From Linyphia triangularis (taxonomy: Eukaryota; Arthropoda; Arachnida; Araneae; Linyphiidae): a stretch of DNA of 64,000 nt. The notes beneath the pieces were generated by a model. It worked only from the letters and a program-made list of their open reading frames with translations, did not search any database and had not been told where the DNA came from. Below are positions 43,428 through 54,709 of the stretch, in pieces; position 1 is the first letter of the stretch; each line of letters opens with the position of its first letter. Location: positions 11,106,001 through 11,170,000 of the forward strand of contig OZ021729.1 of NCBI GenBank assembly GCA_963978545.1. Direction: 5' to 3'. Both the position numbers and the translations under genes were made by a program.

Positions 43428-43606
43428 TGCCGACCAAACGGTATAGTGGTTAGCGTGCTAGCTTCTAGATCGTGAGGTTGCGGGTTCGAGTCCCGTGTTA
43501 GGCATGGGTGTTTGTAAATGTATGTTGGCTTGTCTAATGAAGAATGTTTCGGCGCATTATAGCCCTCGCGTTGCTGACGGCGCCAGATAATCTGAAAACA
43601 ACCAAC
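43428..43606 (+). mobile_element. SINE-A, full length
   Basis: 10-bp target duplication CAAATGTCAT at 43418-43427 and 43607-43616. Its tail and flank are then duplicated downstream. Confidence 0.95.
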
Positions 43607-43663
43607 CAAATGTCATCACCTGTCACTTCCTCTGTCGAAAGCTAGTAATAAGATTTCTATGGG

Positions 43664-43850
43664 ATTGGCCTCGTGTTACTGACGGCGCCAGATAATCTGA
43701 AAACAACCAACCAACCAAATGTCATCACCTGTCACTTCCTCTGTCGAAAGCTAGTAATAAGATTTCTATGGGATTGGCCTCGCGTTGCTGACGGCGCCAG
43801 ATAATCTGAATACAACCAACAACCAACCAACTATGGGATTGGCATTTCCC
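43664..43850 (+). repeat. Tandem duplication of SINE-A tail plus flank
   Basis: The unit cgttgctgacggcgccagat...aaatgtcatcacctgtcact...ctatgggattgg recurs at about 43570, 43670 and (tail only) 43780. The last tail is flanked by CTATGGGATTGGC. Confidence 0.88.
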
Positions 43851-44159
43851 CTTTCAATTGCTTAAAACCGCGATTTATCCAAATGGTCCTAATTCAGTTT
43901 TGAACGTTTATAGAGTCTTCTGAAATAAAATTACTGTACCAAATAATTGTATTCCTCTGGTAAAAGATAGCCGATCAAAGCACAGAAAACTGCGACTCTC
44001 TTAAAATACGTTGTAACTAATTTTGAAAATTAATAGATCAAATTCCGTAGTTGACCAATAAAAAATGCAATAAACGCTATGTATATTTTATTGGCCGTTC
44101 TGCTTTTCCAGTTCATTTTATAATACCTTCAGCCCATTTTGAGACACGCTGTATATCAT

Positions 44160-44470
44160 CTACCAAATAAAGTGTGACTATATATTAAACCTTTCAGAAC
44201 GGGAACCGCGCCTAACGAAACTTCCACAAACCACCGTCGAGCATTCGATCGACCAAACCGAAATAGAACCATTTAAAGAACACTGACGCAAAAATGAAAA
44301 ACTACATCCATTCCACCAAGACCAGTACTTGATATATTATCCTACCAAATATTGTTTGGTGGCTCCGTCGTCGCCAGCAAACCAGACTGGATCGAAATTC
44401 CCTGACAGTTCGAAATGTCCCCGAACAAGGAACAGACGAAAGAGTCAGGTGATGTATGGGAGGTAAAACT
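44160..44470 (+). promoter_or_regulatory. Candidate divergent promoter with a possible first exon
   Basis: Left of about 44340 the plus strand is AC-rich; right of about 44440 it is GT-rich, so the skew switches here. TATA-like tatatattaa is at 44179. An ATG at 44415 opens MSPNKEQTKESGDVWE, followed at 44463 by GTAAAA, a plausible splice donor. None is proven. Confidence 0.25.
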
Positions 44471-44519
44471 GGTGGGGATAAAACTTCTGGAAAGATCCCT
44501 TTTCCCCCTCCCTTTCCTC

Positions 44520-44830
44520 CCCGTCGACATAAGGTAGTCGTTATTAATGGGCTGTACTCTGGCAGAAAACTTTTAATGTGATGGGTTTTGCTTGGAAGTT
44601 TTGAGTATATATGGATATAGATGTAAGGGGTTTTCTTGGGGGAAGGGTTGTATAATTTTGAGGGCTTTGGTTATTTTGTGGTGGGGAAATTATACGGATG
44701 GAAATGTACTGGGTTGTTTTATTTGAAAGGGATGGATTGAGTTGGAAAGGATTGGATTGCGTTGGTGTAATAGGAAATAACTGGTTCTTTCCTTTTTGTG
44801 TGTCTGGATGAAAGATTTGTTTCATTTATT
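44520..44830 (+). other. GT-skewed island
   Basis: Plus strand rich in G and T (ggttttcttgggggaagggt). The 93-codon minus-strand frame here is a product of that skew. Confidence 0.4.
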
Positions 44831-45130
44831 CAACTCTTATACTAAAACAGGTTTGATTGTGATAAAAAGTCAGTAAAAAATCGCTTCTGTAGATACTTTC
44901 ATGGGTATTATTTCTTAATAACTCTATAGTTGAATAGAAGATAAGAAAAACATTAAAAAAAAAAAAAAAAAAGCTAGAGAACTTTTGATTGAAAAATCTC
45001 ATTAATTTGGCGTTACTTAAAAGTAAAAAGATTTAGCCGTGGTGAAAATCTGGCGATATTTTAAAGCAAATGGATTATTCATGGATTATCTTTTGAGTTA
45101 CTATAAATTCTTAGGTTTCTGCCAAAATCC

Positions 45131-45310
45131 GCCGACCAAACGGTATAGTGGTTAGCATGCTAGCTTCTAGACCGCGAGGTTGCGGGTTCGAGTCCCGTGT
45201 TGGCATGGGTGTTTGTAAATGTATGTTGGCTTGTCTAATGACGAATGTTTCGGCGCATTATAGCCCTCGTGTTGCTGACGGCGCCAGATAATCTGAATAC
45301 AACCAACCAA
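45131..45310 (+). mobile_element. SINE-A, full length
   Basis: 13-bp target duplication TCTGCCAAAATCC at 45118-45130 and 45311-45323. Confidence 0.96.
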
Positions 45311-45323
45311 TCTGCCAAAATCC

Positions 45324-45870
45324 TAATTAAAGCCGGAGGAAAGTTTTTGTGAACTTACTATTGTTACCTAGAACCATACATGGCAGAAACACCAGACTTT
45401 GGTCCATAATTTGACACGTTATATGTATAATTATTCTTTTGTCTGTAGGTCAATCGGTTTTGAAAGGAACCCCAGAATGTTTTTCTTTTGCTATGAAGGA
45501 AAGGAAGTTGAAAAGTTGGTTCGAAAATTCTCAGAGAAACTGTTCTCTTTCTTTTACTCTAACTTAGGTGACTAAATACTTTTAAGTTTCAGTCTCATAA
45601 AGAGAAGTTTACAATTAACAAATGCTGTTTTAAGACTGTATTGTAATCTGAAATCCGCTGAATAAATATGTAATTAGCCACTAAAGACTCCTTTAACTCT
45701 TGGTAATAAACATTGAAGTGAGCTAGCTAAAAACTATTTTCTCATCATCAAACATTAAAAAAGCTCAAATTCTCGCTGTGTCAGGGAGAACGCAATTCCA
45801 TGCTTCTTAATTGGGTATATTTCCTATTTTTATGAGTGTTAATCGTACCTACTGTTTGGTTTTATCGGAT
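45324..45870. other. Stretch without recognised feature
   Basis: Nothing recognised. Confidence 0.35.
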
Positions 45871-45872
45871 AC

Positions 45873-45953
45873 GTACGATATAGTTGAACTTTCTCAAACA
45901 ATGGTCTTTAAGTACTCGTACGTACGATATAATTGAACTTTCTCAAACAATGG
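45873..45953. repeat. ~50-bp tandem duplication
   Basis: tacgatatagttgaactttc...caatggtctttaagtactcg is repeated at once; the second copy is the SINE-A target. Confidence 0.85.
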
Positions 45954-46135
45954 TTGGTTGGTTGTATTCAGATTATCTGGCGCCGTCAGCAACACGAGGG
46001 CTATAATTCGCCGAAACATTCGTCATTAGACAAGCCAATATACATTTACAAACACCCATGCCTAATACGGGACTCGGAACCCGCAACCTCGCGGTCTAGA
46101 AGCTAGCACGCTAACCACTATACCGTTTGGTCGGC
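45954..46135 (-). mobile_element. SINE-A, full length
   Basis: 12-bp target duplication CTCAAACAATGG at 45942-45953 and 46136-46147. Confidence 0.96.
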
Positions 46136-46227
46136 CTCAAACAATGGTCCTTAAGTACTCTTGGTACTCGTTCTTTTTATTACTGCCTGAATTTCCATCA
46201 ATCTTATCTATTCGTGTATGTTCTGCG

Positions 46228-46340
46228 CAAGCCCGTAACCAGGGAAGTGGTAAAACAAGATTTTACACAATTTCGAGGAAGGAGGGGGGGATTTTTGTCC
46301 CAGGGGTCCACCCCCCCTTTTATCTACGGCCCTGGTTTTG
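46228..46340. mobile_element. Possible short TIR element
   Basis: gcaagcccgtaaccaggg and ctacggccctggttttgc are near-inverted around a G-rich/C-rich centre (ggggggattttt, ggtccaccccccc). Could be a small MITE; weak. It accounts for the frames at 46127-46458. Confidence 0.35.
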
Positions 46341-46483
46341 CGTTTTCTTGACACTGCGGAACGCAATATTTCATACATTTATCGATTTCGGTATCAAAAT
46401 GGCCCATGCTTCGAACATTAACTATTTGACTGCGAAACGCCGATGTCCAAACAAGTAGCTGTTCTTGTATCCATACTTACAAT

Positions 46484-46486
<3 letters not shown>

Positions 46487-46544
<58 letters not shown>
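46487..46544. repeat. (AT)n microsatellite
   Basis: About 29 at units. Confidence 0.98.
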
Positions 46545-46546
<2 letters not shown>

Positions 46547-46889
46547 TTTATGCTAGTAAATTACCAGTTAGATCTATTATTTACTGCAGCAATGCCTTAC
46601 TATACTAAGAAATGATAGAATACGATTACGAAATTCCACAATGCTGACAGTTTAGCGTATTGAGGTCTCAATACTTTATAGCAGAAAGTATATGACCAAT
46701 ACTATAGTAGAAATATAATTTTCAGCATTTAGAACGTTGACTGTCACGTAATCTTTCACGATTCCGTGGTACGACGATACTGCGAGAAACACGTTACTTT
46801 TATCCAAGTTGCGAAGAGAAGCCAACACTTCACGTGGTCGATAGTTTTAAAAATTATCACAAAACATAAAAATGTATTTCCTTGTATAA

Positions 46890-47073
46890 AGCTTGGCGTC
46901 CACTATAGTTGAGCAGTGCAGAGCGGAGTGGACTAGAGCCAATTACAAGGCTGCCAACGTCTACTGTAGCACGAGGCTCGTGCTACAATGGACGTTGACA
47001 GACTTGTAATTTGGCTCTGATCCACTCCGCTCTGCTCTGCTCTGCACTGCTCAACTATAGTGGACGCCAAGCT
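46890..47073. mobile_element. 184-bp palindromic MITE with TAA duplication
   Basis: AGCTTGGCGTCCACTATAGT runs inward and returns as ACTATAGTGGACGCCAAGCT. The arms match over almost the whole length, differing by a ctctg repeat and a few bases, with gtagcacgaggctcgtgcta at the centre. TAA lies at 46887-46889 and 47074-47076, consistent with PIF/Harbinger-type target use (inference). Confidence 0.88.
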
Positions 47074-47076
47074 TAA

Positions 47077-48600
47077 ACTTTTTCTTTTTTATTAAACTTT
47101 GTATAATTGTATTTTCCTTTCATTTAAGCCAAATGTGATTTTTTATTCTCTCTCCTGAGGCCATCTATTCATACTTACACTGTTGTGACTCGTAGCTGTA
47201 CAAATATGGCTAGTAATGAAAGAACGAGATAACTCGCAGTAGGTGTCTTGGGCAAATAAACAACCTACGAGATATTTCGTAGTTGGCAGTCAACGTGTTC
47301 ATCGTTTAACCCCTGTATCTGCTCATTCCCCATAGACATATGATTCTGACTAACTTTTGTTCTAAATACAGAAGGGGCATTGCATAATAAATAAGTATCC
47401 ATCTCTCTTATGTTAGCAACGGTAAGCACTTCAGTAAAAAAATGCGTTTAGTATTCCCACGCTTTCGTATAGTTGGGCCTTTACAATTATTATTTTCTTC
47501 AGAAGAAGGTAATCAACTTTAGAATTCGCGTTGAAAAATTCGACACTAGAATGAAGACCGACAAAACGCCTAAACGTAGATCCTCCCTTTTCAGTAATGT
47601 CAGTTTTCTGTATCAATGATATACTAAGGAAGTTTTGAGTGAAGACGTCACAATCAATTTCTTTGCTCTGGAAAAAAATTTAAACAAGCTATTGGCCAAT
47701 GGCTTGTGAACATCCAATCCGTGTTTCAAAACGCGTTGTGATAAGCCACAGGCATGTTGCCATTCGATACAACCCCACTCCTAATAACGCTGCGTATACG
47801 ATCCATTATTCCCAAACAAATATTTTGAAATTTGATAAGAAATAGTGGATAATTATATCCCTTCAATCAAAAGAAGATAAATCTTCATAAAATTGCAATG
47901 CAGTGGAATGTGTAGGTATAAGTTCGTCTATCGATTTGATCTCCATTTTTTATCTTCATTTATTTAATGTTAGCATTTTTTTTTTTTTTTTTAAACTTTG
48001 TATTAATATCTGCCAAGATTTTTTAAATCCCGTTCTAAAATGAGACAATGGTATGAATAATATATGACTTGAAAACTAAGCGTGCGTAATTCCGGTTGAT
48101 TATAATACTTTAAACATCCAAGAAAACAAACTTTTAAAAGAGGCTTAAGTCTACAAAAAAAAAGCTATCTTCGCCCAAATATCGCTGTTAATTGCCTCAC
48201 TTAATATTCAGAAAGCTGAAAAATATGGTACGAGAACACTTGTTACAAGTTACCGTTTCACCTGGACACGCCCAGCAATCTAAAGTTAAACTTAATTCTC
48301 ATGTCGTGCGGTTTTGTTTAAAGTGGTTTTACTTGTAAGTTAAGTGTTATATGTTCAAGTATTCATAAGTCTTTCGGATCAGGTTATTTTAGACAACATG
48401 ACACATGGAAGTTTGTTTTAATTGGTAAATATGTAATAAGTATAATTTTGATTGGTGACTATATGAGCTCAATGCTTTACCATATTCGTGAAATATATTC
48501 ACCAGTGATTCTTTAAGAGATGCCACTCGAATGTCAACTGAAGTTTAAATTATGGCCAGTAGTAGTGGATTAAGCACGTAGTGTCCAGAATTGTAAAATT
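47077..48600. other. Stretch without recognised gene
   Basis: Unique-looking, moderately AT-rich. A 61-codon minus frame at 47431-47616 has no motif I recognise. Confidence 0.4.
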
Positions 48601-49035
48601 CAGCAAAATGGATATCTAGTATTTTAAAAGGCAATCACATGAGTATTTTGTATGGTAAAAGACAACGAAATGAGCAGCTCATAACTAAAAAAAATCTCCA
48701 TAATTGTAATAAGCAATAAAATGAGTACTCAGAATTGTTAATGACATCAAAATGAGTATCCAGTATTATACAAAACAACAAAATGAATATCCAATCCAGT
48801 ATTGTACAAAACAACAAAAAGAGCATCCAATCAAGTATTCTAAATGACAATAAAATGGGTATGCGTTATAGTAAAAAAATGCAAAATATTTCTCCAGAAT
48901 TCTAAAAGGCAGATTATCCAGTAATGTAAAATACAACAATGTGAGTATTGAATATTCCAAAAGACAACAAAATTAATCTCAGAATTGTTAAACACAAAAA
49001 GAGTAACCAGTAAACTAAAAATCCCCAACAACAAA
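48600..49035. repeat. Degenerate ancestor of the 32-bp array
   Basis: Diverged units of the form aaaacaacaaaatgagtatc / agtattgtacaaaacaacaa lead into the regular array. They produce overlapping minus-strand frames that are not genes. Confidence 0.7.
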
Positions 49036-49490
49036 AGGAGTTCTTCATTTGTATAAGACAACAAAAGGAGTCTTCTTAGTTTGTATAAGACAACAAAAAG
49101 AGTCTTCTAAATTTGTAAAAGACAACAAAAGGAGTCTTCTTAGTTTGTATAAGACAACAAAAAGAGTCTTCTTAATTTATAAAAGACAACAAAAAGAGTC
49201 TTCTTAGTTTGTATAAGACAACAAAAAGAGTCTTCTTAATTTATAAAAGACAACAAAAAGAGTCTTCTTAGTTTGTATAAGACAACAAAAAGAGTCTTCT
49301 TAATTTATAAAAGACAACAAAAGGAGTCTTCTTAGTTTGTATAAGACAACAAAAAGAGTCTTCTTAATTTATAAAAGACAACAAAAGGAGTCTCCTTAGT
49401 TTGTATAAGACAACAAAAAGAGTCTTCTTAATTTATAAAAGACAACAAAAGGAGTCTTCTTAGTTTGTATAAGACAATAAAAGGAGCAGA
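49036..49490. repeat. 32-bp minisatellite with alternating units
   Basis: Unit tataagacaacaaaaagagt + cttcttaattta. Two types alternate: gtttgtataagac...aaaaagagtc and atttataaaagac...aaaaggagtc, making a 64-bp dimer repeated about six times. Confidence 0.93.
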
Positions 49491-49759
49491 GTCCGAATTA
49501 GAAAACGGATTACTATAGGCACAACATAGTAAATGTCCCTATCCCCATCGCCAGTTGTAGGAGTTATTTAAATATTAAGACAATTTCGATTACTGTCTAT
49601 TATCATCTTGATTAAATTAACGTTAAGCTATTAATATTTTAATAACTAATTAGAATTATTAAAATATATTTCCATATTTTTTGGCATTGATAATACATAA
49701 TTTTTTCGGCAATTCGAGGGACCCTAGGCACGGGCCTTACAGGCTTTATGGGAAATCAG

Positions 49760-50531
49760 AGATGTCTGTCTGTATGTCTGTGGTCAGCATAACTTCCGAT
49801 CAAATTGACCTAGGATTTTCAAGTTTGGTGTGCGGGTTAGTGGTGACCATGAAACTTACCATTAGAGTTTTTGTTAAAATCGCGCATGCGCATAAGGTAG
49901 CTAGGTAGCTGCCATTGAAAAAATAATTTTTTTCAATGATTGCTAAAAAAAAAAAAAAAAAAAAAAAAAAAGGCTCAAACGATTTTGATCAAAATCGCTG
50001 TGGTAATGCCTCTTAAGATGTTTTAAACATTTCCACCTCCAAAATTCCCGTAAAAATGCTTTAATGGCCTAAACAGTTGAACAACAAATGCCTTCAACGA
50101 ACGGTTTTTTTCCCTCTCCCCAGCTTCACTTATAATAAAGGAAAATATATAAATTATAGAAAAGTGTATCGCTTAAATCAGCAGTTTGGCAAAGGGTGTT
50201 TTTTGTTCTGTTCAAAGACCCCTACAAAAATTATCACAAAAAATATCGCCAAACTGGCCATTTTTTCCAAACTGACGATGGCCGACCAAACGGTATAGTG
50301 GTTGACGTGCTAGCTTCTAGATCGCAAGGTTGCGGGTTCCGAGTCCCGTGTTAGGCATGGGTGTTTGTAAATGTATGTTGGCTTGTCTAATGACGAATGT
50401 TTCGGCGCATTATAGCCCTCGTGTTGCTGACGGCGCGAGATAATCTGAAAACAACCAACCAAACGGATGATGAACATATAAAATCGATAAAGGACACAAA
50501 TTGACATCAGTAGTACAGTGTAATTGAAAGT
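49760..50531 (+). mobile_element. Helentron-like element, copy HL6, split by SINE-A
   Basis: From tgtctgtggtcagcataact to gtgtaattgaaagttta; the left hairpin and final TTCCACACC end are missing. SINE-A at 50281 interrupts it. Confidence 0.78.
50281..50462 (+). mobile_element. SINE-A, full length, inside HL6
   Basis: Imperfect target duplication AAACTGACGATG / AAACGGATGATG, so an older insertion than most. Confidence 0.92.
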
Positions 50532-50688
50532 TTAGTTAGTTGGTTCTTAGTTTTATTAAAGATCCTGTTTTTCGTATTCCGCTAAGTTAATGCAAAGAAA
50601 TACCGATGCAGTAATAAATGCGAAAAATTACTCTACAAAACACTGAGAAGATGTGCACACACAACTGTCGATGTCATTTATTAATTAA

Positions 50689-51441
50689 CTAGCTAAATAC
50701 CGTGCATCGCTACGAAATTTCAACATGTGCAACATTTTAGCTAGCTGTGAAGCCTCGCTTTGTGGAAATCTGTCATTCGTGTATAGAACCCAGTTTTTGG
50801 CGCTTCGCTCGCAGGAAGGTTCATCGCTACGCAAAATCGAAATCGCTTCTTTCACTGAAAAAATCATGGACATATAAACACAGGCTTATTTCACTCGTTA
50901 AAAGGTTCATTGCTATGCAAGCATAGGCTGGCTTCGCTCGCTGAAAGGTTCATTGCTGCGTGAGCATAAGCTCGTTTCACTCACTAAAGTCTAATTGCTA
51001 CGTAAAGCCTTAATATTGGAAGCCTGTCCCTTGTCGAGAAAAAAAAATCCCTGTTTAAAAAAATGTTTATTAATTAATTAAAAAAATTAATTAAAAAAGA
51101 ACAAAATAAAAATTTAAAATTATGTTTTTTAAAAGTCCGATTAAAAGGCCAAAACTACTTATGCTAAAAATTTCAGAGCTGTAGCCTTATTAGATATCGT
51201 TTTGTAACATATTTATTAATTAATTGCAAAAATTAATTAAAAAAGAACTAATTAAAATTTTAAAATTCTGTTTGTGATGCATAAAATTAGAAGGCCAAAC
51301 TACTAATGCTGAAAATTTCAGAGCTCTACTCCAATTTTAAGTAGGTTTCAATAGATCCACAGAGAGACAGACAGACAGACAGATAGACAGACAGATAAAC
51401 AGACAGACAGACAGACACACAGCTTGTTTTATTATTATAGA
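50689..51441 (-). mobile_element. Helitron family 3, candidate
   Basis: Minus strand begins TCTATAATAATAAAACAAGC and ends GATGCACGGTATTTAGCTAG followed by T; A precedes the TC. Contains (CAGA)n at 51362-51418 and degenerate ~65-bp internal repeats (ttcactcgttaaaaggttca; cttcgctcgctgaaaggttc). No strong 3' hairpin seen, so the class is less sure than families 1 and 2. Confidence 0.6.
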
Positions 51442-53065
51442 TAGAAGACACTGAAATAGGAATCAATACTTTCTGAATAAAATATTTACTAAATTTGGAA
51501 AAGATGTATCATTTGAAAATTATGGAAATTTCATCTCTTAACCTGCAATGGACAATTCCTGCATTTTTTAAAAACTAGTGAAATTTGTTTATATTCGTGA
51601 AGAATGTCTTTCTGATTTCAAATATTCAAACAAAAGTTCTTTTAAAAAATTAGTTATTTAAATATTAAGAAAAGGAAATACCCTGAAACCCAGTTCGATC
51701 AAAACGATCCGCTAAGCTGTGACGTCAAAAAATCCTTTCGTATATATGGTTATCATGAAGTTTCTGCCAAATATACATTCGTGGACAATTATACATTGGT
51801 AAACAATTGCCATATCCCATACTGGTTGGCACGATTTGAAAGAAACTAGTAAAACTGGTTTCCGCTGCTAGGTTGCAAGCCAAGTTGTTTAGACGTAGTG
51901 ACGTCACATTTGATTCGAGCCAAATGTGTCATTTTTCCCTAAAATCTAACAAGCGATTTTAGGTTGTGAATTAAAAAAAAGGAAAGCGCAATGAGCAGAA
52001 ATGTGTGTGTTTATGGCCTTTTCAAAACATTTAGAATTAAAAAAAAGAGCAAAAAGCGTGAATTGTCCATTGTATGAAGTATGCGTTATAACGTATTACT
52101 AGTAATTGACGAATTAGTCTAAATAAATGTATTTGTAATACATATTAATCTCTGCAACATGGAATTTATTTTTACTAGGAAATCAAATATATGCATTATT
52201 ATAAAATACAAGAACATATTGATTTCTTTTTCATTATTGTTAAGAAGTTATGTGCTATTCAAATTATAAAAAAGTCGATCTAGTTTTAAAGTCATTGCTT
52301 ATTAAAAATATCTTTTCATCAATTTGAATTGTATTTTGAACTCTTCATTTTCAGTTGCACAAAGACAAACTAATGAGTTTTTTAATAAAGACATTATCCG
52401 ATATGAAACTATAATTGAAAAGTAGAAAAAAAAAAAAATCGCCCATTCTATTTCAATACAGGTTTATGAATAGAAAAATTATTTATATTCTAACTGCAAG
52501 CAAGACAAATATCCGTAAAAAAAATTGTATAGGCAAAATAAATACAAGTGGATTTTTATGGAATGATAAGGTTTTCATACAAACTATAATTGTAAATTAT
52601 TTGACCCAAAATGTCATGTTGTGGAATTTGATCAGCGCTATTTCGTAACCAATTGAGAAGATTCAATTAACTTAAAGGAAGTAATTGGTGATTATTTAAT
52701 TTTAAAGTCACCACCTTAGCGTAATTTGCAACTAATCCCATTTAAAAGATGTAATTAAATTGTACATTTCGACTTCATTTTCATATTTATCTTGGAGCTG
52801 TGTTTACATTTAATCTCCAGTTTCTTCTTCCTTTGAATCTCATTAATTTGTTTTAAAATATTCAAAACTGATCACCATTTTTCTATAGTTTATACTGATA
52901 CAAGGTACACAATCATAAAGGTGTGAACCGTAAATTGAAGGGTCATATAGTTGTCAAAAATAAATGCGTGTGAATGATTTTAAATATTAAACAAGACAAG
53001 TATAGAAAAAAGTCTGATCCAATTTCATTTAACTAATTTCAAAGGGAGGAAAAAGGTTCTTAATG
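51442..53065. other. AT-rich stretch without recognised gene
   Basis: Frames at 51725-51907 (minus) and 52415-52648 (plus) show no recognisable motif. Confidence 0.4.
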
Positions 53066-53186
53066 AAGGATATTTAAATGTCCCACTTCCAATGTACCCA
53101 CAACTATGGAATGTGGTACCAAGTACAATGTAAAACTAGTTACTTATATCTCTATTCACTAATTTGAAGAGTCCAAATTAAGGATA

Positions 53187-53372
53187 GCCGACCAAATGGT
53201 ATAGTGGGTAGAGTGCTAGCTTCTAGACCGCGAGATTACAGGTTCGAATCCCGCGTTAGGCATGGGTGTTTGTAAATGTATGTTGGCTTGTCTAATGACG
53301 AATGTTTCGGCGCATTATAGCCCTCGTGTTGCTGACGGCGCCAGATAATCTGAAAACAACCAACCAACCAAC
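53187..53372 (+). mobile_element. SINE-A, full length, in the 114-bp array
   Basis: 9-bp target duplication TTAAGGATA at 53178-53186 and 53373-53381. Confidence 0.95.
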
Positions 53373-53629
53373 TTAAGGATATTTATATGTCCCACTTCCA
53401 ATGTACCCACAACCCTGGAATAGTATCACGTGCCATGAAAAATTAGCTATTCTGACCTCTATTTACTAATTTGAGGTGCCCAATTTGAGGAAGTTTAATT
53501 GTCCCACTTCCAATGTATCCACAACTCTGGAATGTAATACCAAGTACGATATAAAACTAGCTATTCCGATCACTATTTACTAATTTGAGGAGTCCAAATT
53601 AATTATATTTAAATGTCCCATTTCCAATG

Positions 53630-53802
53630 AAACGGTATAGTGGTTAGCGTGCTAGCTTCTAGACCGCGAGGTTGCGGGTTCGAGTCCCGTGTTGGCATGG
53701 ATGTTTGTAAATGTATGTTGGCTTGTCTAATGATGAATGTTTCGGCGCATTATAGCCCTCGTGTTGCTGACGGCGCCAGATAATCTGAATACAACCAACC
53801 AA
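53630..53802 (+). mobile_element. SINE-A, lacking the first bases, in the 114-bp array
   Basis: 13-bp target duplication CCCATTTCCAATG at 53617-53629 and 53803-53815. Starts AAACGGTATAGTG. Confidence 0.95.
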
Positions 53803-54709
53803 CCCATTTCCAATGTACCCCACAACTCAGGAATGTGGTACCAAGTTCGATAAAAAACTAGTTACTCCGATCACTATTTACTAATTTGAGGAATCCAAAT
53901 CAAGGATATTTATATGTCCCATTTCCAATGTACCCACAACTCTGGAATGTGGTACCAAATACGATATAAAACTAGTTACTCCGATCTGTATTTACTAATT
54001 TGAGGAGTCCAAATTGAGGAAATTTAATTGTGCCACTTCCAATGCATCCACAACTCAGGAATGTGGTACCAAGTACGATAAAAAACTAGTTACTCCGATC
54101 ACTATTTACTAATTTGAGGAATCCAAATCAAGGATATTTATATGTCCCATTTCCAATGTACCCACAACTCTGGAATGTGGTACCAAATACGATATAAAAC
54201 TAGTTACTCCGATCTGTATTTACTAATTTGAGGAGTCCAAATTGAGGAAATTTAATTGTGCCACTTCCAATGCATCCACAACTCAGGAATGTGGTACCAA
54301 GTACGATAAAAAACTAGTTACTCCGATCACTATTTACTAATTTGAGGAATCCAAATCAAGGATATTTATATGTCCCATTTCCAATGTACCCACAACTCTG
54401 GAATGTGGTACCAAATACGATATAAAACTAGTTACTCCGATCTGTATTTACTAATTTGAGGAGTCCAAATTGAGGAAATTTAATTGTGCCACTTCCAATG
54501 CATCCACAACTCTGGAATGTGGTTCCAAGTACCATATAAAACTAGCTAATCTGATACTTATTTACTATTTTGAGGAGTTCAAAATGAGTTCAAAACAGAA
54601 ATGTACCTATGCCCTACTTCCAATGTAATCATAGCCCAGATTGCTACCGATGTCAACAAAGGCAAGCGTAAATAAGGTAATTAATTTATCTATGCTTTGC
54701 TTACAACAA

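Larger units (their letters stand above)
53066..54625. repeat. ~114-bp tandem array with 228-bp dimers, interrupted by two SINEs
   Basis: Monomer: acaactctggaatgtggtac...actagttactccgatc...tttactaatttgagga...cacttccaatg. Between 53822 and 54505 two monomer types alternate; type A starts (acaactcagg) at 53822, 54050 and 54278 are exactly 228 bp apart. Outer monomers are more diverged. SINE-A copies interrupt it at 53187 and 53630. Confidence 0.93.

Noticed and set aside
44544..44825. 93-codon minus-strand frame rich in Thr, Pro, Asn and Gln
   Set aside because: Composition is the complement of a GT-rich island; no motif.
46737..46860. 43-codon GC-richer open segment (LSRNLSRFRGTT...)
   Set aside because: No splice acceptor or donor and no recognised family; the length is within chance.
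47431..47616. 61-codon minus-strand frame considered as a transposase or reverse transcriptase relic
   Set aside because: No catalytic or structural motif could be found in it.
7433..53802. tRNA gene calls from the many GGTTCGAGTCC boxes
   Set aside because: Each box sits in a SINE with a fixed non-tRNA body and target duplications; the anticodon stems are mispaired, so none is a functional tRNA.
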